The notes beneath the pieces are model-generated. The model ran no database searches, was not told the DNA's origin, and was given only the letters and a program-made list of their open reading frames with translations. Positions 33,165-44,836 of a DNA stretch of 64,000 nucleotides are shown piece by piece (position 1 is the stretch's first letter; every line of letters starts with the position of its first letter). The translations under genes were made by a program, and so were the position numbers. The stretch comes from Armigeres subalbatus (lineage: Eukaryota; Arthropoda; Insecta; Diptera; Culicidae). The stretch spans positions 367,063,925-367,127,924 of the forward strand of contig NC_085141.1 in NCBI RefSeq assembly GCF_024139115.2, read 5' to 3'.

Positions 33165-33860
33165 TTTTTTTTGTTAAATATCTTGGCTGTGCATATGCAC
33201 AGCACATGTTTCGAAATGGACAAATTGATATGAAATTTGCGAAAAAGAATCCACGTGTCTTGGAGGGATTCGAACCCTCAACCTCCTACTTTCTAGATAG
33301 GCCTGATAACTCATACACAGCAAGACCACTTAAAGGCCACGTTTACGGAAAAGCCATCAGAATGCGAGTACCAACCTCCACCGCGGTTAGCTCTATTTTT
33401 GCAAATTGAATATCTTTCGCATGCTTGATTTGTCTAATCTTCACATGTGCTTTACTGTTGTATATCCACAGTCAAGCGAATGGACAGTGTAATCTATGCC
33501 CCCAACAACGGGCTGGGCGGATTTGTATAGAGTGCGAATCAATAACACTCTGCTGTGCCAAAGGCTTGCTTGGCTAAAGCATTTGATGAGTTTGATTGCC
33601 CTACGCATGCGGTCGCATGTACTCAGACGACTAATGACGGTGGAAGACCGACACTTGATTACAATTAATTGCATCTAGAGAGTAGGAGGTTGAGGGTTTG
33701 AGTCCCTCCAAGACACGTGGATTCTTTTTCGCAAATTTCATATCAATTTGTCCATTTCGAAACATGTGCTGTGCATAAGCACAGCCAAGATATTTAGCAA
33801 AAAAAAATGGTTTTCGTACGGCCGAGTTGCCGAATAATATGCAATTAATTTTTGATAATA
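33165..33860. mobile_element. Palindromic element with a tRNA-like module in each arm
   Basis: The left arm (about 33165-33297) and right arm (about 33676-33809) are inverted copies: CAGCACATGTTTCGAAATGG against CCATTTCGAAACATGTGCTG. On the minus strand, the left arm and adjacent DNA (33251-33342) read GTGGCCTTTAAGTGGTCTTG to GGTTGAGGGTTCGAATCCCT. This is the layout of a tRNA with a pol III A-box-like TGGCCTTTAAGTGGT and B-box GGTTCGAATCC. The right arm repeats the B-box part on + with GGTTTGAGTCC. The edge GTACGGCCGAGTTGC (33816 onward) also borders the one-armed copy at 13105-13435. It is likely a SINE-like element with inverted duplication. A functional tRNA is unlikely because the cloverleaf cannot be completed with confidence. 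Confidence 0.65.
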
Positions 33861-34049
33861 TTCGTAATTCTTACGAAAGTTCTTCTGCGTTATCGCGGGA
33901 GATTGCTCAAAATATTGATTGAACAAACAAAATTTTCGGATTTGCAAGGAAAAATGTTTGGAGTGCCCATGGGGCATTTTTCGGAATTTCCACTAAAACT
34001 CTTCAGACCCTTTATGTGCAATTTATAAATTTCCACGATCGATATTTAA

Positions 34050-36700
34050 AAGAATCAATCCAAATCCAATCCAAATCCAATCCAAATCCAATCCAAATCC
34101 AATCCAAATCCAATCCAAATCCAATCCAAATCCAATCCAAATCCAATCCAAATCCAATCCAAATCCAATCCAAATCCAATCCAAAACCAAACCAAATCCA
34201 ATCCAAATCCAATCCAAACCAATCCAAACCAAATCCAAACCCAAACCAATCCCAAACCAATCCAAATCCAATCCAAACCAATCCAAACCAATCCAAACCA
34301 ATCCAAACCAATCCAAACCAACCAAACCAATCCAAACCAATCCAAACCAATCCAAACCAATCCAAACCAACCAAACCAATCCAAACCAATCAAACCAATC
34401 CAAACCAATCCAAACCAATCCAAACCAATCCAACCAACCAAACCAATCCAACCAATCCAAACCAACCAAACCAATCCAAACCAATCCAAACCAAACCAAT
34501 CCAAACCAACCAAACCAATCCAAACCAGTCCAAACCAACCAAACCAATCCAAACCAATCCAAACCAATCCAATCCAAACCAACCAAACCAACCAAACCAA
34601 TCCAAACCAATCCAAACCAATCCAAACCAATCCAAACCAATCCAAACCAATCCGAACCAATCCAAACCAATCCAAACCAATCCAAACCAATCCAAACCAA
34701 TCCAAACCAATCAAACCAATCCAAACCAATCCAAACCAATCCAAACCAATCCAAACCAATCCAACCAATCCAAACCAACCAAACCAATCCAACCAATCCA
34801 AACCAATCCAAACCAATCCAAACCAACCAAACCCAATCCAACCAATCCAAACCAATCCAAACCCAATCCAACCAATCCAAACCAATCCAAACCAATCCAA
34901 ACCAATCCAAACCAATCCAAACCAATCCAAACCAATCCAAACCAATCCAAACCAATCCAAACCAATCCAAACCAATCCAAACCAATCCAAACCAATCCAA
35001 ACCAATCCAAACCAATCCAAACCAATCCAAACCAATCCAAACCAATCCAAACCAATCCAAACCAACCAAACCAATCCAAACCAATCCAAACCAATCCAAA
35101 CCAATCCAAACCAATCCAAACCAATCCAAACCAATCAAAACCAACCAAATCCAACCAAGTCCAATCCAAACCAACCAAACCAATCCAAACCAACCCAATC
35201 CAAACCAATCAAACCAATCCGAACCAATCCAAACCAATCCGAATCCAATCCAAACCAATCCAAACCAACCAAACCAATCCAAACCAATCAAAACCAATCC
35301 AACCAATCCAAACCAATCCAAACCAATCCAAACCAATCCAAACCAATCCAAACCAATCCAAACCAATCCAAACCAACCAAATCCAACCAAATCCACAAAC
35401 CAATCCAAACCAATCCAAATCCAATCCAAACCAATCCAAACCAATCCAAACCAATCCAAACCAATCCAAACCAATCCAAACCAATCAAACCAACCAAACC
35501 AATCCAAACCAACCAAACCAACCAAACCAATCCAAACCAATCCAAACCAATCCAAATCCAAACCAATCCAAACCAATCCAAACCAATCCAAATCAATCCA
35601 AACCAACCAAACCAATCCAAATCCAATCCAACCAATCCAAACCAATCCAAACCAATCCAAATCCAATCCAAACCAATCCAAACCAATCCAAGTCAATCAA
35701 ACCAATCAAATCCAATCAAACCAATCCAACCCAATCAAACCAATCAATCCAATCAAACCAATCCAAACCAACCAAACCAATCCAAACCAATCCAAACCAA
35801 TCCAAACCAATCCAAACCAATCCAAACCAACCAAACCAATCCAAACCAATCCAAACCAATCCAAACCAATCCAAACCAATCCAAACCAATCCAAACCAAT
35901 CCAAACCAACCCAAACCAACCAAACCAATCCAAACCAATCCAAACCAACCAAACCAATCCAAACCAACCAAACCAATCCAAACCAATCCAAACCAATCAA
36001 ATCCAATCCAAACCAACCAAACCAATCAAACCAATCCAAACCAATCCAAACCAATCCAAACCAACCAAACCAATCCAAACCAACCAAACCAACCAAACCA
36101 ATCCAACCAATCCAAACCAATCCAAACCAATCCAAACCAATCCAAACCAATCCAAACCAATCCAAACCAACCAAACCAATCCAAACCAACCAAACCAATC
36201 CAAACCAATCAAACCAATCCAAACCAATCCAACCAATCCAAACCAATCCAAACCAATCAATCCAATCCAAACCAATCAAACCAATCCAAACCAATCCAAC
36301 CAATCCAAACCAATCCAAATCCAACCAACCAATCCAAATCCAATCCAACCAATCCAAACCAACCAAACCAATCCAAACCAATCAAACCAATCCAAACCAA
36401 TCCAACCAATCCAAACCAACCAAACCAATCCAAACCAAGTCAAACCAATCAAACCAACCAAATCCAACCAATCCAAACCAATCCAAACCAATCCAAACCA
36501 ATCCAAACCAATCCAAACCAATCCAACCAATCCAAATCCAACCAAACCAATCCAACCAATCCAAATCCAATCCAAATCCAATCCAAATCCAATCCAAATC
36601 CAATCCAAATCCAATCCAAATCCAATCCAAATCCAATCCAAATCCAATCCAAATCCAATCCAAATCCAATCCAAATCCAGTCCAAATCAAATCCAAACCC
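34050..36700 (+). repeat. 2.65-kb CCAAT-rich minisatellite of 9-11-bp units
   Basis: The core unit is CAAACCAATC (10 bp), with 9-bp CAAACCAAC and 11-bp CAAATCCAATC variants. The 11-bp form fills both ends (about 34055-34200 and 36545-36690) and the 10-bp form dominates the middle. The + strand has almost no G. The minus strand is G/T-rich with regularly spaced GG pairs (GGTTTGGATTGGTTTGGATT). A 911-codon frame on + (NQSKPIQT-like) and long minus frames are by-products of a repeat without stops. Confidence 0.95.
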
Positions 36701-36930
36701 AATTATTCATTCAAATCTAATTTATTCAATCCAATTTATTCAATTTTTTAAATTCAATATTTATTCAATCCAAACTTAATCTGAATCTTATCCAAACCAA
36801 AGGCAAATACATCCATATTCAATCCAAATCTAGATCCAATGGAGATCTCATCCTAATTCAATACAAATCTCAATCCAAATCCAAGCCCAATTCAGGTCTA
36901 GTCCAATCCGAATCCAGTCAAACCTAATCT
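36701..36930 (+). repeat. Decayed edge of the CCAAT array
   Basis: TCAATCCAAATC-type units persist with increasing substitutions to about 36930, a fringe not seen on the left side, where the array starts abruptly near 34055. Confidence 0.7.
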
Positions 36931-37435
36931 ACAAATACAATAATGACACAATCCACAGTCTGTTTCCAGTATTTAATGTTAAAAATCCAATATCGAGATT
37001 CCTATTGAAAATTCATTCAGTTTCAGTGAAAATTCAATTCAAATTCAGTATCAAAATGCAATCTTTTATTTATGATTTTTTTCTGTTTGCAAATTTCTGT
37101 CACCCGGCCTACTGCCACTGCCCTTCCGTTAGGGAGCCTATCGGGACGATAGTCATCTTTATTTTTCTTTTTATTATCCTCTCTTTTTTGCCTTTTTCTG
37201 TCACCCGGTCTACTCAACTGCCCATCCATCAGGGAACGCTAGCATATTTCCACTCCCTTTGACTCTATTTTACGCTTATATTTGAATGATTTTTTTTCCT
37301 ATATCACTTCTTTCGGGGAGCACTAACAAAACCTTAGGATAAAAATGGTATTACTACCGACTGCGTCATTTTTGTGACTCGATCAGTTGTCAAAAATTCC
37401 GTTTTGTTATATTGAACAAAAATCCAAAAATCTCT
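36931..37435. other. Non-coding spacer
   Basis: AT-rich. A short internal repeat TCTGTCACCCGGYCTACT occurs near 37096 and 37198, about 100 bp apart. No gene. Confidence 0.3.
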
Positions 37436-37439
37436 CCAT

Positions 37440-37860
37440 TTGGTCGTTTTGAATGTTTGTCCGAAACTGTTATTAGGTCGAAAATGGTTTGACCAAAAAG
37501 GTCATTTGGCCGAAAGCCACATACATCCGAGAAGGGTGATTTGGATCAAAAAGTTGTTTGCCTTAAAAGGTCATATGGCCAAAATGGTCGTTTTGCCGCA
37601 AAAATCGTTTGACCGTTTGGCCCGAAAACTTCTTTTCTCAAAAAAAAATTTTTTTCGTCCAAACGAAATTTTCTGCCAAATGGCAAAATTATCAATTCAG
37701 TCGAACGACAAAATCGGTCAAATGGCCCTTCCTGCCAAATGACCGTTTTGGCCGAAGAGCATTTTCAGCCAAAGGAGCTGTTCGACCAAATGACATTTTT
37801 GACCAAATCACTTCAGGTTAGATGGGTTGTTCGGCCAAACGTCACGTCACTTATCCGTTC
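37440..37860 (+). repeat. Diverged GGTCATTTGGCCGAAA repeat relic
   Basis: Scattered degenerate units such as GGTCATTTGGCCGAAAG and, in opposite sense, CCAAATGACCGTTTTGGCC. The first half runs in one orientation and the second half largely in the other. Related to the 17-bp minisatellite at 46630-47110. No coding function. Confidence 0.6.
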
Positions 37861-38089
37861 AAAACTCCTATGTCATCGAGTTCTTCGTTGGAATCGGGAA
37901 ACTCGTAATTTCCAATAGGTGATAATTTTATTTCAGTTTTTTGAAATATCAACAGGAAACTGAAAAGAATTTTTATTTTTACGAAAAATTATCCTGAGTT
38001 TCATCGTGGTGTTGTGGGGAAAGTTTCACTAAATCTTCGGAATTTCCACGGAATTCCATTTTACTTCAAATAAGATCCGCGATAAATTG

Positions 38090-38470
38090 TCGGTAGGTAC
38101 CATTCGCGTATAAGTACGGGACCCCCTTCAAGAAGGACGAAGCCCCGTTCCTTTCGCGCTGAGAAATGACTCCAATCAATTGCCGTCACTGGCCGGGTCC
38201 GATTTAACCACACTGCGTGCAAATCTCCAATTAAATGGTACGCGATAAAACAACGATAAAATCACCGCCGTCGCCGCGCGTCCATCCGAAAGCCATAATC
38301 ACAAATTACACGGAACGGTGCGCAAAACTTCCGATCCTCTAGCTCCTTCTGCCCACGGGCCACGGCCATCGTGGCTAATTTGCATTAACTCACGATTAAT
38401 TCCCGTTATCACAAGGTGGGCTTCACCGCTCGGCTTATTATTACGGCGTAAATAAATGTACACCGACTGG
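38090..38470. promoter_or_regulatory. Candidate cis-regulatory island with POU octamer
   Basis: A GC-richer, non-repetitive block between AT-rich flanks. It contains a perfect POU octamer ATTTGCAT (38378-38385) inside CTAATTTGCATTAAC, homeodomain-type ATTA cores (GATTAATTCCC, CCAATTAAATGG), and CGATAAAATC. There is no open frame. This clustering resembles developmental enhancers, but no conservation could be tested. Confidence 0.35.
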
Positions 38471-39440
38471 TAAACAAACGAGACAATTTGAGCAATCTTT
38501 ACTTTCTTTCGAGGAAAAACGCCATAAAATTAAGGTGATTCTTCGAAAACGAAATCCTGCCGACTCTACCGGTTTCGGGTACAGTGTTTTCAGCAATGTC
38601 CTCTCCTGTGGGTCAAAATTTCATCCGAGGTGGAACTTCAACCGACGCTCACACATATGCTTCGTCTTGGGTCCGATTCACCTTTTCCCGAATGGAGATG
38701 CCGTAAGACATACCGCAAGGGGGGATGAAAAAAATCTTTTATAATTAAGTCAGATGAGAATCTCGCCAAACAAACAAGCCGGAATAAATATTTGTCGCCG
38801 TTTTTTTTGCGCTCTTCCCAAAATAATATTAAATCGTTTCGTTTTTATAATTTGGTGAAAAGAAAACTGGTATGGAAACGGAAGGTTAAGAGGTACGTCC
38901 AACAGGTTTTTCGTCTGATTTTTTTGGATTGAAACAATCGATCAGTAACGTTTAAAGTTATAGATACATTTCAGTTGATACATGCTTTTTGTATTTTAAT
39001 TTTACAACAACTATGGCAAACATATTGAAAAGGGGCATGTTAATTCGCTGGAATTGACTAATTTAAAGACGGATCGTAAATTTTTAACACTCATTCAAAA
39101 GTTTCTATATATGGGAACTGTCCCGTTTTCAATCTCACTGAACATATATTCATCTCATCGCGAAACAAAAAAATACGGCTCCAATTTCGTCGCTTCTTTT
39201 TGCTAACATGTATGCTCACTGCTGAAAAAAATCACAAAAATAATAAACAAATCAAATGCCTTTTCATTGCTTTGTTTTTCGTAGGACCAATATCGGAGTT
39301 ATGAGATGAAGTCCTGGAGCAGTAACCCTAGTCGGTAGCTTGGTAATTCAAAGCACTGTTATTCTGATTTTACCAGCAGATTCTCAGCATTATATAGGGT
39401 CAGTAATTTGGTTGATATTCGTATCTTCACGTGTTTCAAC
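38471..39440. other. Non-coding, no feature recognised
   Basis: AT-rich, with only short frames and no repeat recurring in the window. Confidence 0.3.
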
Positions 39441-40260
39441 CAGCTCTCCGCTATCATCGATTCCCAAGTACGACGGTTGCATACTGGCAGCAAAACACAC
39501 GCGCGTCCAGTGCCGACCGGTATTGACCATTTCTTGGCGATCACGGCCGTCGTCATCATATCAGGCGCATCGTGTCGCTCAGGCGACGACGACGATCCGC
39601 ATCCACTTGCCACACACACACAACACCGATCACCTACTTCCTCGCCAATCACACTCATCATCGCAGCGCGCGGTAGCCTTATTTGCGGTCGCCGAGCCGC
39701 CGCTTAGTTGAATGCCGCCAAAGCAGCAAAATACCTGTTTGATCCCCGCGCAGCGCAGCATCCATAGTTAACGACCCCCTTCCTGCGTTCAAACCTCCCG
39801 CGGCTAATTGCGACTGATGGAACCCTCCGAGGGGCGATGATGATGAGGGGCCGTTATCGGATCGATTGTAAGGTCCGACCCGACTGACATGGGGTGGTGA
39901 TCATACTGGATGTGGTTTAACGGGAACTGATAGTTGACAAGATCGTGCGGCTTTGCCGGTGCTTCGCGAATATGTCAACACGTCGTCGTCGTCGTTGTCC
40001 GAGTTGGGCAGCGATTGTTTGCTTCTGTATGGTGGCCGGGTGTCGTTGCTTTCGCATGATCCAGCATCGTAAGATCTGCGCCGAGATTGATGTTGATTGG
40101 AACTCAAAATATGCAATTTGGAAGTGGAATTAATATATTCGTACTGGGAGATCTGGCTGATTACGAGGGGTTTCAGGTGGGATCGTTTTGTTCCTCCTAA
40201 ACTGTTTTCGTCGAGAACCGGTTGTGGAGATTGAGATTTACGGCAATTCCTTGGCACGTT
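39440..40260. promoter_or_regulatory. GC-richer unique island
   Basis: A long unique-looking block with CGTCGTCGTCGT and CACACACACACAAC low-complexity bits, CCGCCGCTTAGTTG and GGATCGATTGTAAGG. Overlapping short frames on both strands look like compositional artefacts. It could be regulatory or an unrecognised UTR. Confidence 0.25.
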
Positions 40261-40726
40261 TATGTCATTTCAATTATCCATTCCTCTTTCGCACGAAAAA
40301 TGCTGATTGAGTGTTCAGTCGGGGATTTCAGTAATGCTGTGATGGACTATTTGCATTGTCATTCGACTAAATTGAATGGACAAAAATAAAATGCTCAGAA
40401 TATGTGGAGACGTGACTCTTGATGATAAGATGCACTTGAAAACTGCTGAAATGACTTTTGTCGTTTTAAGTATGGTTCATTGGAATGTCGGCTTCTCTAG
40501 AACATTGCCATTGCCAAATGACGTTGAATACCATATGATTTTTTTTAAGTTCTGTTTTCGGGTACCAAAAACCGAATAACATTCCCAGATAAGGTACAGA
40601 TATATCAATGCGTGAAATATAGCCATCATTTCTATAATAGAAAAATAGAATATTGATCTTTCAGCTTATTGTGGACGATTCAGTTATTCAAAAGACTCAA
40701 CCAAAAGACTAACATAGACTATATCG
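40261..40726. other. Non-coding spacer
   Basis: A 67-codon frame at 40376-40579 has no recognisable domain. Otherwise AT-rich. Confidence 0.3.
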
Positions 40727-41015
40727 GGGCCCTCCTTGTCCGTGCGGTAAGATGCGCGGCTACAAAGCAAGATCATGCTGACGGTAGCTGGGTTCGATTT
40801 CTGGTGTCGGTATAGATAATTTTTGGATTGGAAATTGTCTCGCCTTCCCTGGGCATAAAAGTATCATCGTGCTAGCCTCATGATATACGAATGGAAAAAT
40901 GGTAACTTGGCTTAGAAACCTCGCAGTTAATAACTGTGGAAGTGCTTAATGAATACAAAGCTGCGATGCGGCAATGTCCCAGTGGTGGATGAAATACCAA
41001 TGAAGATGAAGAAGA
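40727..41015 (+). mobile_element. tRNA-headed SINE (Feilai-like), plus strand
   Basis: Starts GGGCCCTCCTTGTCCGTGCG and carries the B-box-like GGGTTCGATTTCTGG (mutated at the 3' C). It runs through GGGCATAAAAGTATCATCGT and ends in a GATGAAGAAGAT stretch. Full length but diverged. Confidence 0.8.
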
Positions 41016-41968
41016 TATATTTTGATAAATACAATTTGTGACCAAATCGGATAATGTTGAGGTCCAAGAAACCTCGATCATTAGTTCCGTGAAATTTACT
41101 ACAATCACTACATAGTCAATCTTCACTCCAGCCTTGACTTACGATTACAAATACAATAGTCCAACCTCATCCGTGTTGTGATCACAGATAATCTCGCATG
41201 CACTTGCGAAATAGTCACCGTTGTATTATAGCACAGATCAGAAGCCAAGTTATAACTCTTGAGCCGTTTTACAACTTTGCTTAACAACCGTGGTTGGACC
41301 ACGTCCTGTACATGGGCAGCATCGAGCCCGAAACCGGTAGACAAAAAGGTAATTTTAAAAAAATCATTTTTTCGTTTGTAAGAACCATAAGTGTTGTGTC
41401 CAGTCTCGCGTCGCGTTTTATGTAAATGGCGTGAGCCTTAGCAAAGCAAATTGAGTCTGTGGATTTTAATAATCTATCCAACAGTATTCCAAGCTCTTTC
41501 TCATTTAAATTTAAAATACCTCTCTTTAAAATCTGAGGGAATTGCCAAAACTTTGTCGAAAATAAAGAACTTGTTTACTGAAAATTTAAAATTTTCAAGG
41601 AATAGCAGCATTACGAAATCCCTAAAACACTTTACCAGACAAATCGGAAATTCGATCATGCATATGAAACGTTGTATCACATTTTTGATCCTGCGCCTTA
41701 TAGGTCTATATTAGAAAGTGTGAGATCATAATTGTTTTCCACAAACCAAAAATTCAGGATTTGTTTGAAATTCTTCGGTCACCTTAGCCAAATAGGCCAA
41801 GGCTTAGTTTCATGCTCTATTACGACCTGTAAAACTTTTCAACTACACGGTAAATAATATATTATGTATCTGGTTCTGTTATACATTTCTTATAGAATAT
41901 GTTATCTTTGTGACACAATTGTAACATAATTTAAAAACTTTTTGTTTAAAGTAATGTTATTTTTATAT
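41016..41968. other. Non-coding between two SINEs
   Basis: No gene recognised. AT-rich, short frames only. Confidence 0.3.
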
Positions 41969-42260
41969 TCTTCTTCTTCTTCTTATTGGCATTACATCCC
42001 CACACTGGGACATAGCCGCCTCGCAGCTTAATGTTCATTAAGCACTTCCACAGTTATTAACTGCGAGGTTTCTAAGCCAGGTTACCATTTTTGCATTCGT
42101 ATATCATGAGGCTAACACGATGATACTTTTATGCCCAGGGAAGTCGAGGCAATTTCCAATCCGAAAATTCCCTAGACCAGCACCGGGAATCGAAACCAGC
42201 CACCCTCAGCATGGTCTTGCTTTGTAGCCGCGCGTCTTACCGCACGGCTAAGGAGGGCCC
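41969..42260 (-). mobile_element. tRNA-headed SINE (Feilai-like), minus strand
   Basis: Complete from GGGCCCTCCTTAGCCGTGCG (minus strand, 42260 downward) to a (GAA)n tail near 41970. The B-box reads GGTTTCGATTCCCGG, with an extra T compared with 20181-20494. TTTTTATAT-like sequence occurs at both borders, possibly the target duplication. Confidence 0.85.
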
Positions 42261-42606
42261 CTATATATATTTTTATGTAAATTTAGAAATTTTAACAACA
42301 ACCTGCATCAAATTTCTAACAAATTTTGTTGAAAAAATTTAGTATAACATAACAACATATGTTGACATAATTTTGATATGGCCTTTATCAAGAGTAATAG
42401 CTCCCGAATCAGTTCATTATCGTAACAGATTTCGAAAAACGCCTCTTATGGTATGCTACCTATCTAGAGAGTATACAGAAATGATAAGTGAAATATTTTG
42501 CCATTCTCCTTTGGATTCAAACCCTGTGGTTTTCGCAAAAAAAAATATTCTAGCGGGAAGTTGCAAATCGCAAAGTAGTCCTGAATAATTCGAAATTCAA
42601 AAACCT

Positions 42607-43542
42607 GCACACTTAGATTTTTGGACCGAAGTCGGTTCATTGTTAGAACCGAACACGATCGGTTTACAACAAAGAACCGAATAATTCGTTAAAATCATGG
42701 TTTTATGTCATATTTTTTTTGCAAAAAAACCGAATGTTCGGTAGTCGTAGCAGAATTTTGACAGATCAGACCTGAAAATGAACCGAAAAATTCGGTAAAC
42801 CATTCTTGTTTACTGTCTCGGTAGTTAAGAACCGAGAAAACTCGGTGAATTAATTCACGGAACCGAACATTCGTTTCATTACGGCAACATTTTAATGTTT
42901 ACGATCTGTAGAACATCGTGCGCATAATAAACTGCATTTCATCATCCATTACTGTGCTCGTGCTGTATAGCATGAATTTTCACTCTTCATCGACATAATT
43001 TGTTAAACTGGAGTAGACTGTTGTAAGGTAAGGTGTTCTGTTCACCGATTCGATTCTATAATATTCTTTATATAGTATTTCTTTTTCTCTCATCTTATAG
43101 GCAAATTATATGTAAACCGAGTATGGTATATTTGTTGGACGACTCATCCGAGATTTTCTTCTTTGATTACCAAGCAGAAAACGCTACCATTTGATAATTG
43201 TACATGAAATTGAATAAATAAAGTATTTGTTGAACTGTTTTATTTATGGTCAAAACTTAAAAGCTATCTGCGGACATCACAAAATTTTAAACAACCGAAA
43301 TCCGTAGTTTTTTTTACAGGTCAATCGGTTTTATTTGACAGCTTCCGGTAAAATTTCCCAACCGATTGTCGGTTATAAATATTTCCGGTGAACCGAGTTT
43401 TTTCGGTAAATTTGACAAGTGAACCTAAAATAAGTTTACCGAACACTCGGTTGTTCTTTTTTGAACCGAGCGAACAACCGAGCGTTCAGCAGATAAAAAC
43501 TGGTTGAAATTCATCCGAGTTCGGTACAATTTTTTAAGTGTG
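42607..43542. mobile_element. 936-bp TIR element rich in ACCGAA/TTCGGT dyads, with intron-like unit
   Basis: The ends are inverted (CACACTTAGATTTTT against CACACTTAAAAAATT read inward). Both flanking thirds are packed with AACCGAANNTTCGGT-type inverted motifs. The centre (about 42890-43250) is different. It has donors GTAAGG at 43023 and 43028, a pyrimidine-rich acceptor TTTCTCTCATCTTATAG ending 43100 (73-78 nt apart, ordinary for an insect intron), then a short frame ending at TTTGA. AATAAATAAA lies at 43213-43222. The frame after the acceptor reads MVYLLDDSSEIFFFDYQAEN. I do not recognise it. It may be a captured host gene tail. Confidence 0.55.
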
Positions 43543-43744
43543 TGATAAACAGATTCGACAGATGGGAAAAGAGAGAAAATGAAGAAAATTCATTATCTGC
43601 GTAGTTAAGCTCAGATAGCTAGATATGTGCAATACTTAAGCGAAGTAGCAAAAATTCTAGGGGGCTATTTGGATCCTAGGTCGCCCCCCCCCTAGCCCCC
43701 TGTAGTTACGCCAATGGCTTTATTACCGGCCGCGCAATGCAGAA

Positions 43745-43805
43745 CACAATATTCCGGCCGATCGCGTGATCGTTCTGCTGTCCGAAACAAGAGAAATCAC
43801 GCACA
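43745..43805 (-). repeat. Inverse copy of the repeat edge at 26755-26830
   Basis: CGATCGCGTGATCGTTCTGC then TGTCCGAAACAAGAG is the reverse complement pattern of the earlier segment. Family unknown. Confidence 0.5.
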
Positions 43806-43829
43806 GAACTCTATTACATCGGATTTAGA

Positions 43830-44330
43830 AAATACCGATAAAGAGGATATTGCGAAAGTCTTGATTGATCTGAAAGATACTATGAACTAAACTCAAGGAC
43901 ATTTTAAGGGTATACCGACGATGAGGACATTGTAAAAGCCTTGATGAATCCGGTAGATACCGTTAGATGATCTCCAGAACGTTTAGGAGTACCTTGAGCA
44001 TCTCGTATTCTAGAAAATAGATTTTGCAGGATGCGTATATGTCTATTGAACCAGATTGGGTGTTTACCGACGAAGAGGACATTGACCAAAGCCTTGATTG
44101 GTAGATACCGTGGGCTGAACTCCAGGACGTTTTGGAGTTTCTTGACCATCTCGTATTCCAGAAAATTGGGTTGCATTATGCGTATATGCTTATTTAACCA
44201 GATTGGGTGAATTCCGACGATGAGGACATTGCAAAAATCTTGGTTGGCTCGGTAGATACCGTGGGCTGAACTTCAGAACGTTTTGGAGAACCTTGAGCAT
44301 ATCGTATTCCTGAAAATTAATCACAGGCAT
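43830..44330 (+). repeat. Tandem repeat of about 80-165-bp units
   Basis: Units open with ACCGACGATGAGGACATTG near 43832 (diverged), 43913, 44077 and 44214. They share CTTGATTG, GGTAGATACCGTGGGCTGAA, AACGTTTTGGAG, TTGAGCATATCGTATTCC and GCGTATATG. Spacing varies through internal deletions. The short minus frames over it are not conserved between units. Confidence 0.65.
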
Positions 44331-44836
44331 AACGTTTAGGATATCATAGCTTGTCTGAGCATTCAGAACTATCAAACAATGTGATTTAGGATTCACACAT
44401 GCCAGATTAATTTGCATGCTCTCAGAAGCAAAATCTTCCCAAGGTTTCAGATATCTGGGTCTTCAGGGTGTAGTCCAACTTGACCCCTATAATTTTTTCT
44501 ACAAGGCCAACATCATGTTGAACAGTTTTGCTGAAGACAGTGGTGACCTATCTCTCTTCTGTGATTTTACATATTTAATCCAAAACGCTGGGCATATATG
44601 ACCCATCCGTCCTGAAAGGGTTAAAATTTAATTTGGGTATTCTTCACCATCATTCAATAACCTTGAAACTAAAGATGGTCATTATTGATGAAATTTATTC
44701 GTTTGACAATAATTTGAATCGAACTGCAGATAAATTAGCTCCAAAGTCGATAGGCACAAGTGGGTTAAGCCGAAAACTAACCGAGTGATTAAATATTTTA
44801 AGCTGCTCTGATTAAAGAAGAACTCGTCATCTCCTA
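44331..44836. other. Non-coding spacer
   Basis: May continue the preceding repeat's tail (AATTTGCATGCTCTCAGAAG). No gene recognised. Confidence 0.3.

Noticed and set aside
33251..33342. Functional tRNA gene on the minus strand
   Set aside because: A- and B-box-like parts exist, but an acceptor stem and anticodon arm cannot be drawn with confidence. The module is repeated in palindromic elements.
34050..36700. G/T-rich minus strand as a telomeric array
   Set aside because: The unit GGTTTGGATT does not match known telomere repeats and the array is interstitial with decayed flanks.
34016..36751. 911-codon frame rich in N, Q, S, K, P, I and T over the CCAAT array, and 557-codon minus frame
   Set aside because: Pure by-products of a stop-free 9-11-bp repeat. 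There is no start context, domain or non-repeat sequence.
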